Under the pieces are notes generated by a model that worked only from the letters and a program-made list of their open reading frames with translations, ran no database searches and was not told where the DNA came from. Below are positions 55,784-64,000 of a DNA stretch of 64,000 nt, piece after piece (the stretch's first letter is position 1; every line of letters starts with the position of its first letter). The stretch comes from Phytophthora quininea (Eukaryota; Oomycota; Peronosporomycetes; Peronosporales; Peronosporaceae). The stretch lies in NCBI GenBank assembly GCA_011947345.1, contig JAAVTG010000275.1, positions 1 to 64,000 on the forward strand. Reading direction: 5' to 3'. A program made the translations under genes and the position numbers.

Positions 55784-57082
55784 TGATAGTACAGAGAACA
55801 CAAAATAGTTAGTCCATTGTTAAAAGCCGATGAATTACTAAAACTGGCAGCTAATTCTTTGTTGAAGCTGCAAGGAGTCGTGTCGCACGAAGCATCGGGA
55901 GGAGCTCGTGCAACAAGCCATTTTCAAAGCTTGAAATGCGCGCCAAGCTCCGCCGCGACAGTTCGGCAAGTACTTTTCTCGGCTGGGCTCGCTCCGACGA
56001 TTCGCGATCATGATTGGCGGGATTTAAAAACTCCGTCTCTGATTGGCCATGTCATAACTGCTCTCAAGGTGGCCCCATGACAAAGTTGCGGGTGGCTCGG
56101 ATCTCATTTTCCAATTTGCGGAGTCCGCCACGCCCCATTCCAACACCCGTCACGCCGGCTGCGACAACCCGACACCTGTGTGAAGCTGCCACGATGGCCT
56201 CAATGCTGCCCTAAATCCATGATGCCGGCCTCAACGCGGCCCAACGCCACTCGCACGCAGATCGTACCGCCCGGCACGCTGACCGACGCCCCATGTCGCC
56301 CCATGCTCTGCGATGCTGCCCGGCACGACCCCACCAGTCCACCACACTGTCCAACGATTCGTAATGCGGTTCGGCAGGCTGACCAATGACTGTGCTGCTG
56401 TTCGCCAGTGCCGAACGCTCCACGATGCTGTCCGGCAGGCTGCTCGACGCTCGTGATGCCGTCCAGCAGACAACCCAATGCCCGTGCTGCACGTCGCTAC
56501 GCTACACAAGACCCAATATATTGGGCATCTCTCTGCTCCAAATCCGGGTCCAAGACTGTTGGCGTTGGCCGTTCCGCAGCCGTGACGCTGCGCTACATTT
56601 GCTGTGTCAGTGGATGTGTGGTGGCGCACATTATGCCCGTGGTGCTACGCCCCAAGGACGTGAAGCATGCGTCTCGATTACCTCGACGCGCGGCCTGTTG
56701 ATGTGGTGCCGTCTTCCCGGCATGGCTCACCGACTCATGCGAACAGTCACCGACAATGTTTCTAGTCGCTGCTACCCGCCTATTGAGATCGAAGGCTGCT
56801 CGATTTGCTGAGCGGAACGCAATTGAGGACTCTACTTGTCGAAGGAGTGGATTGGGGAATTAGATCGGCGGCACAACTTCCGGTGCAAAGCCTCAAGAAC
56901 GTCTACAGCGTCTACGTTGCTCGAGGACGGGCGAACAGCTCTTTGACTGTAGGAAGTGCTAAGACATCGAGCTTCGGTGGGCGTAAATGCCGTTAATGAT
57001 CTCGACACGTGATAATATCTGTAATGAGTTTCGCGTTTACTTTACTGTTTTGAATATTCGCTAAAGCAAGTGCCGACAGCAT

Positions 57083-57176
57083 AACCTGTTTAGGTCTGAA
57101 TGTCATGCGACCGTATCCCGTTCTGGTCGAGATTTCATGCGACCATATCCCGTTTTGGTCAAAATGCCATGCGACC
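57083..57176 (-). repeat. 32-bp tandem repeat, three units (right copy)
   Basis: Mirror copy of the array at 52,603-52,698, with the same three GGTCGCATG units on the minus strand. Confidence 0.8.
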
Positions 57177-57743
57177 ACTTTGCGATATTTGAATTCAATT
57201 ACAGTGTAACCTATACGTTACTCTTCCATACAAATGTGTATATATTTGGCCCACACTGTGGTTACGATTTTACCCTATTCTATTTGCTCGAAGTTTGCCT
57301 TTACAAATACTAAGTACTTGCGGTGGAGTGTGATGTTTTGCTCTCTGTATTTGTTTCAACCGATCACTGAATACGATCTGCATGCTTTGTTGCTCTAGTG
57401 TGGCCACCCCGCTGTTTAGACACAATCTCGGTGGCGTTTTGGTTCTGTCGATGCTCGGTGTTCGCGAACGCTCGTGATTGTGCTTCACTTCAGAGCGAAA
57501 TCAGCGCGGCTCCCAGCAGCTTATGCATCGCCATCTTCACGTCGCTCTAGTGCTCAGCTGACACAGTCCGCGCTACATCCACTTTCTCAACGGGATTGTG
57601 TCTGCCTCACCACTCCCCGGGTCCACAGAAGCGACCTGCAAATCATCGTCAGGATACTGCGGTACTAATTTCTCGATCTTCTTTCCCTGCCACGAAGAAG
57701 TCATTAGAGGCGTACGTTTTGCAAATTATCTAATTCGCTTTGG

Positions 57744-60700
57744 TCATGCCAAGCTCTTATCTTTCTTTTTAGTTTTCTTTACCCTGATTGCTTTTAGGAA
57801 AGGTGCCTGAGCTTTGTAAATCGGAGACTTTCTTCTCAAGTTACCATCGATGGTATACACTTGTTGAGGTAGATAAAATATGTGGAACTTCTGCCAGCAC
57901 GTCCATGATTCTTGTTGACACAAGTGCGGCTTGGAAGTATCGACGGGATATGTGCGTTTACAGAGCGCGACATCATGCGCCTCACAATAGCCTGTTTTCT
58001 GCGTAGCTTCGCGACCTTCAAATTTGCACACAGCACATTTCCGCATTGACCGACTTCTTCCTTGCAGCACAACCCACGATTCTTTTGCCACGCAGGTTAG
58101 CGGTTGGTCAGCCGAGCCACCCGGGTTTTGCTGTGGTTCGTCACGGTCCATGGTCCTGTTGTTTGATGCATTTGGTGTAGTAGTTGCGGTGTCATATATT
58201 ATTCTGTCCTCACTCTCAATACTTCTTTCCCACTCTCCATTGAACAATTCCCTGACAAGAGAAATTACAAACATCCTGTGCTTATCACGAACTGCAGACT
58301 TTTGCGGGGCATCAGGTTGTGTTGGCCTGTCCAGATTGGAATCGCGTGCCAACTTATCACAAATGTAAGCGTTGCATCGGGCGATATCAATCATTGCCAT
58401 CGCAAGTTTTTATGCCATTTTTGAAATGAGTGGTCGTCAGCTATCGAGAAACGACCTCGAAGTTGGTCGTGACGGTCAACGCCTTGCATGGCAGAATTGT
58501 ATTCACTGACACATGAAGGGGCAGAAAATGCAACGCTTTCGTTTCCAATTCGTCGATAAACTGTTGAAAGAGAAGAAGCATCGGCGTTTGATATAACCTT
58601 TACAATTGCGCCATCAATCCAACTTGCTGCAACGATATGCTTATCCGAACATACACCTTGCTTCATGAAGCCTCTTGGTTTCTTGTCCTTCTTTTTCACC
58701 ATTGTAAATCTTGGAAAATGTTTGCTTCCCTCACGTACGGTTCCGCGTCCGTAGAGACCAACGGCTCTCAAACTTTCAAGTAGCATGCACGAAGTGTAAA
58801 AGTTGTCAGTGTTGACTATGCGATTAGACCCATTCAAGAACGCGGTAACCTCGAGAAAATGTGCTCGAACGTCGGTTGACTTGGATGTCAATTCCGTAAC
58901 TTGCTGTAGTTCAGATTGTGAAACTACACCACCCAAACGTTCAACAATTTCACTATCGCAATGGAGCTTGAAATTTGCAACATACCATGACGTTGAACAG
59001 CAATAAACGTAAAGTTTGAAATGATACTTGCCAGCTGGCTTTTGGGGTTAAACATGATTATACGCCGAGCGTACCTTGACCAACAGGCAACACTGGCTTC
59101 ATCAACAGCCACATTCCGACCAAGAACAGCATGCCGAATACACCGAGATTTCAGCGTACTGATAAGAGGGCGTATTCGAGCTGCAGGATCGCGCTGGATG
59201 TCAGAAGGCGTGACTTGGGAACGGAAACTCAAGTTTTTCGGATGTAGATAAATCTCTTCCACGTCATAATTGTCTCCAAATTTGTCGACCGAGCTCCAGG
59301 AAATATACTAGCTTCAGTATCATCTTCCCAATAATTTCTCATCTCACCCTTGTCGATCAAAGTCATGTACCAAAGAATGCCAAGAAACTTCATGGTTTCT
59401 TCTAACGTAATCTTTCGACTTGATGGAGAGTCACTGTTATCAGCATATTCGTTCGTAAACACGACCACCTGTCTCCAAAACGACAACGGAATGAACGCGA
59501 AAAAACTGGAAGTAGCTAAATTACCAAACGCATGACGACTTTCATCCCGAAGCACAGTCAACGACGATCCATCTGGATGTGTGAATAAACCTGGTGGCTG
59601 CCCTAGCGACGCCGTTGGTAGAAATGTCATCGACTCGATTTTTCGACTTCTTCGGGACTTAGAGATCGTTGTAACTCTTTGCTTCCGCGGTAAATCGCTG
59701 ATTCTCGATACCTTTGTTCATCCATTTCTTCGCATTCGTCGGTGAGTGAAGCAATATTTGATAGGTTTGGGACCATATTGCACAACGAAACCCACGATTT
59801 ACCAAACTGTAAGGTGTGTTTCTGCAGTTTTGTAAATTGACATATACCACGCACCAAAATGTCTTCGGAAATTACGTGTACGTTGTCTTTAGACTGGAAT
59901 GCAGTGTTTGTCCACATTATTTGATAACTTACCGAGGGAACGGCAATGCCATCAGCATTTTTTCGTTCACCAATCTGTACCGGGTCACCACACCAACCAT
60001 GTATGCCGAACCAACATCACGGTACAGTCGACGTGGCAGCCAATCTTCTTGGCTGCGTGAAAATGCAACGCTAGCTCCAGTAATTTTTTCGCACTAGCCT
60101 TTGCGAATCAACTCGTCCTTCATTGCTGAGATTGTAACTGCTGCTTTGGTTGGTTTACGGCGTTGAGATTTACCATTGCTGGGTGATTTTGCGGTGCTTT
60201 TCGAAACTGTTTTTTTCGACTTAGGAGTAGCTTTTCGCGGCTTCTGCGGCTTCTGTGGCTTCTTCGTTGTCTTTGTTGATTGCGTCACGTTCGGTGTTGC
60301 TGCCTCATAGGATGTAATCGCTGCGGTATCGGCCAATAATGGTTTTGACTGGGCAATATTCGCTGCTGGTGCAAACGCAGAGACTGGTTGCACAACCGAT
60401 AGCGAAGCAGAGTGGTTATTATCTGTCCATGTTGTTGTTGGGGGCGCTCGTGTATTACATTGTTTGCTGCAGTAGCAACTGTCTCCGAAATCTTCAATTG
60501 ACTTTCCGTCAGATCCGCAAATGTTCAGCGATACGCATACGTCGTGACAGCAGAAGTGATGCATGAATTTTCCGCATGTTGTACAGGATCTCTCAGTAGA
60601 ACATACCCCTCACAAACCGCACATTTAGCAGCTGTGGGTGCAGAGCTGGTGGGCACAGCGGCATCTTCTAGAGGCACAGCGTCGCGGAGATAAGCTTTAG

Positions 60701-61120
60701 TCTCATCAGAAATGCAATTTGCAAGTCGTCTGGTATTTTCATCAGAAATCGTAACTGGACTTTCACGTCGGTGAAAGGAATGTTTGACTACACTTTCCAA
60801 AAGATTGGGCGCGCTGTTGTCGCTCGTTCGACTGAAGGTATGAGCACATTTTTCATCAATCGCCATATTCCCGCTCACAGCTGTTAGTACACAGCCTTCC
60901 CCATTCGCCTTCAGTTCCCGATTGTAATATTCCAGAAGGGCCTGCTCTCCCAAAAGTAGTCGACACCAGCTTTTCCATTCGGATTTCCATTAGGACGAAT
61001 GTAAAGATAATCGTCATTCAAACTGTTTCCCCGAGGGCGCTTGGTAAACCACCCGTCCTTACGAAGCGCAGGCGGCACGGCACCAAACAGGGCGCGATCG
61101 TAGGCTGTGTCTAATAATGT
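57744..61120 (-). pseudogene. piggyBac-like transposase (right copy), broken frame
   Basis: Same protein as the left copy, on the minus strand. Two stretches are longer open here because homopolymers are one base longer: ATSSFFAFIPLSFWRQVVVF (about 59,480-59,540) and MAMIDIARCNAYICDK through the zinc ribbon to the stop at 57,744 (KKTKKKDKSLA). Other breaks (about 60,565; the TAG mirrored from 49,686; about 59,635; about 59,035; about 58,400) are shared with the left arm. The DDE residues and the C-terminal zinc ribbon are present. Confidence 0.8.
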
Positions 61121-61453
61121 TGTTAGCCTACTGCATAGGGGCCAAATCTACGCATAATGCTCATTTCGTACCCGTAGTTTTTGTGATGTCGTCACTCCGT
61201 CTAAACGTCTGAGTCGATAGCCGTCTCTTTTGACCGAAATCACCACCACCAAGCTGTTGTTTCCTTTTACCAACCATTTCACCTCAATGTTCCCAATGTC
61301 AAACTCGCAAATGGCCTCGCCACACCAAACGTCGCAACGAAAGATATGGATGGAGCGCCTTGACACTTAGATGCGGTGCTGTTGCCGTAAAATTTGAAAG
61401 ATCAACACATTTATTTATCATACAGCAGAAGCAGCTTCATAACTGTAAAAGAT

Positions 61454-62403
61454 ATGGACCACAATCAAAGGGCGCCTTCAAAAGATATTGGTCTAACCAA
61501 AAGGCGACCAAGAAAAACCACTCATTGCCGGAAAGAGGGCACGACACCACCCGCAAAGGCGCAGCGCATAAGAAAGATGTTTGACACCCGCCATGATGAC
61601 GAAGATATCAAAGTACGTATGTGTTTGCCATTACTATTGTGCGGTTCAGACTATTTACGCTACAGCTCAGCTGGCGTCTCCTGTGACAAAATTGCGAGCG
61701 ACGGACGGTCGATATATGGCAAGATTCTAAGCCCACAGGTAAAGCAAACCCTAAGTTTATAACAGCCCAAACTAACAGTTTTGAAGTTCACGAATCATTT
61801 TAGTGCTGGCGAGGACGTCCACTTTGATGAAATATATCCGGTATTTGTTCCTGTATCTGGACGGGTGAGTTGTTGGTGTTTCATGTAGCCTAAATACACT
61901 GAGTTATGAACTATGGTACAGGTAACGGAGGAGATGTTCGATTCGTCGAACGATATCGACGACTTTGTTGCAGCGCTTCCTGTCAAGGAGATGTATGATC
62001 TCCATGTTGCTATTCACCGCGGGCAAGAGGAGTACATTCATGAGTTTCTGTGGATGATGAGATGGTTGCGCACTTGCTTGGAACTTTCAGAGGTAACGAC
62101 ACTGATGGCTTGGGGGATTTTCAGCTAACTTAGTTATATTGGCTTAGATCACGCGATCACAGATTCGAGCGCGACTAAAGGTTTTAGTCGACCTACTGAA
62201 CTTCCAGCGTTCAAACCAGGACCGACACAATTGAACGCTACATCAAAATGGAAGCTTCGCCTGGAGTTTCCCGTTCAGCGCTCAGGGACCGTTATGTGGA
62301 AGGGTTCTACCTACAAAACCATTACAACATGTGGCTAGCATTGTATGATGCTATGGAAAAAGTCGATGTTTTGGTTGACGAGCTCGAACTAGAGTCATCC
62401 TGA
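61454..62403 (+). CDS. Unrecognised five-exon gene paired with the transposase (right copy)
   Basis: Exons 61,454-61,616, 61,671-61,738, 61,787-61,864, 61,922-62,092 and 62,148-62,403, with introns of 54, 48, 57 and 55 nt. Phases run 1, 0, 0, 0, so all junctions agree. One extra A (CACAATTG, about 62,227-62,233) shifts the last exon relative to the left copy (CACATTG), which is otherwise the same. Promoter space is shared with the transposase, in divergent orientation. Function unknown. Confidence 0.68.
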
Positions 62404-63713
62404 CACCCGTGCACTTGTCAGAAGTGCCGTTTCTACAGCTCGCCTGAATGGGATAAAGTCCGACCGAAGCACTTGGAGCCAAAGGCACTCAGGTCAAAAC
62501 GATTTGATCCGTGTTGCCAGTGTGTGTGCGGATGCTCGAAACACGAAAACGAGCAAGCAGAGTTTGCGTAGGTCATTTACACAGGCAGTCGTATATGATA
62601 ACATTTGATATTGTTGTGGCATTTTCTTCCTCGTTCAACATGGTACCAGCAGCTACCACAGACCCAGGCGTTCATTGTGTGTGCAGTCGTACAGCACAGT
62701 TAGATTTCTCGCTGGTTGCAGCGCTGACAGCGCACGTCGGAGCTACGTGCTCCCGCTCGGCATCGGTGCGAACGACAGTGATTGACGATGACCATCCTTG
62801 ACGAACCAGCTGGCCTGCGAGACCGTATCGAAGCACCATTCACTGACGGACGATTCCTCTGGACTCTCCTCGTGCTGCGCAGTTATTGCTGCCGAGGCCA
62901 GGTTAGCGACAGGATCAAGCGCAAGAACAACCTCATTCAGTCCGTGGTCTCCACGTGCGCCAAGATGACCTTCGTTGCGTCCAGGTGTAGCGGGGCTGCG
63001 TAGCAGTGCACGTGCACAGAGGAAGACGTACGACTCCACGAGTCAGTGTCTCAGGCTTCCAGCCTTCGGTTCTATACAAGAACCAAGTACAGTCCCGTAA
63101 GTAGGACTCGCAGAATCAGTGTCCCTTAAAACAAGGACTACACAGATTAACTGCAAAATAGAGCTGAATTGAATTGTTATCTGACCTTGCTTGTAAATGT
63201 ATAGACTAAACTATATAGCATAGTTAATCTAAGAGATATGTAAATGAGTGGTGGAGAGCCAATGGCTACAGAGTCAAAACTCTACACACAGTTAAGAGTT
63301 TTGTGCAACCTCTAAAGTCAACGCACGGGCGTGACTTTCGTGTAACCCCGTTACAGCAGCAGTGTCGACGACTAGAAGCAAGGAGAGGACGGAGGTGATG
63401 AGGCTTCGATCAGAACCAATTAGAGCGATTACGACCTCAGTGATCTGGACCACAACGACGACGTCATCGACATAGAAGCCGAAGTCGACGAGGTGGAGCA
63501 ATAACCGGAAGAGCGGCACCGTGACGGACACAATAGCGGGACCTGCCACATGATTGGCCAGAGGGTGGACTAGTAATCCAAATATTGCAATGGCTGGAGA
63601 GGTGCGACTACTCTTTTACCTTGATCTCACTATACACGTGCAGAAAGGTACTCGAAGTTACTTTTTGGTAACGATAGGGTTAACTAGAGAATTTGCTAGT
63701 AGTGCTGCATGGC

Positions 63714-64000
63714 TTACTTTCGCATCGGGATCAAGTCTGTGTGGTACTTGTTGCGGAAGTACGTTCGGACGGGGCCAAGAACCACAACGTATTCCCACAA
63801 GATGCTGGTGAAGACGTTGCCCAGGATGATGCCGAGGTACTTGAGGCGGAAGCTCATGGGCATGGGGATATCCGGCAGACCGACGACGTTAGTGCTGCTC
63901 GAGATGCGGAACTGGTCGGTCACAGTACTGGGCTCGCCCAGCAGCAAGTACAGATCAAGCACCACCAAACACGCGAAGAACACCATCAGCAGGTAGTTGC
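63714..64000 (-). CDS. Inverted second copy of the P5-like ATPase 3' end (partial)
   Basis: The last 95 codons of the ATPase (MVFFACLVVLDLYLLLGEP through the C-terminus TDLIPMRK), reading off the window on the minus strand. No difference from 45,781-46,067 was noticed. It shows that the duplication includes host coding sequence and that a second, tail-to-tail ATPase gene, whole or partial, follows outside the window. Confidence 0.9.
   Translation of the reverse strand, partial: NYLLMVFFACLVVLDLYLLLGEPSTVTDQFRISSSTNVVGLPDIPMPMSFRLKYLGIILGNVFTSILWEYVVVLGPVRTYFRNKYHTDLIPMRK

Larger units (their letters stand above)
57270..63683. mobile_element. Candidate piggyBac-like transposon (right copy)
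   Basis: Mirror of the left copy. CGATAGGGTTAA ends at 63,683, 31 bp from the inverted ATPase stop. The other limit is TTTTACCCTATTC near 57,270-57,282. Same gene content. Confidence 0.45.
55784..64000 (-). repeat. Right arm of giant palindrome
   Basis: Mirror of 45,781-53,996, still paired at the last base of the window, so the true arm is longer than 9.1 kb measured from the axis. It contains inverted copies of the GC-rich block (55,784-57,080), 32-bp repeats, transposase, companion gene and ATPase tail. Confidence 0.95.

Noticed and set aside
1..64000. RXLR-type effectors
   Set aside because: I noticed no signal peptide followed by an RXLR and dEER motif in any supported reading frame.

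Overview
This is nuclear DNA of an oomycete, almost certainly a plant-pathogenic Phytophthora or a close relative. The evidence is intron-poor, GC-rich genes with 48-76 nt GT-AG introns; bZIP factors with a long extra C-terminal domain; Crinkler-type (LFLAK) effector relics; a fast-evolving ankyrin family; a secreted aldose-1-epimerase-like protein resembling P. sojae AEP1; and an Inr/FPR-type core promoter before an actin gene.

Layout. 1-7.5 kb is gene-dense: a membrane protein (-), actin 1 (+), an ABHD1/3-EMB8-like hydrolase (-) and two convergent bZIP genes. 7.5-18 kb is accessory: a broken ankyrin gene, a complete 4,956-bp Copia element (identical 179-bp LTRs, CTAGC target duplication) and a pogo/Tigger element (21-bp TIRs, TA duplication). 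18.5-32 kb mixes the epimerase-like gene with three Crinkler relics, an LRR/coiled-coil gene, a SWI3/SMARCC-like chromatin gene and a third bZIP. Two of the Crinkler relics form an inverted repeat around the SWI3 gene. 33.7-40.3 kb holds actin 2, a small coiled-coil protein and two convergent MATE transporters. 41.9-46.1 kb is a P5-like P-type ATPase.

From inside the ATPase gene to the end of the window (at least 45,781-64,000) the sequence is a giant palindrome with its axis near 54,920. Each arm carries a piggyBac-like transposase and, divergently, an unrecognised five-exon gene whose splice phases all agree. The arms are nearly identical, while the central 1.8 kb is an older, degenerate inverted repeat. 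That nested layout is what hairpin- or template-switch-driven inverted duplication at a pre-existing inverted repeat would give, although an assembly fold-back has to be excluded.

A caution on reading frames: nearly every well-conserved long gene here is interrupted by isolated single-base losses, usually consistent with a missing C. Both actins are interrupted at the same codon. Restoring one base per site gives whole-codon, family-typical lengths (both actins 376 aa). I treat these as probable sequence errors and annotate the genes through them. Relics with in-frame stops shared between copies (the Crinklers) are called pseudogenes. No tRNA, rRNA or CRISPR array was recognised.
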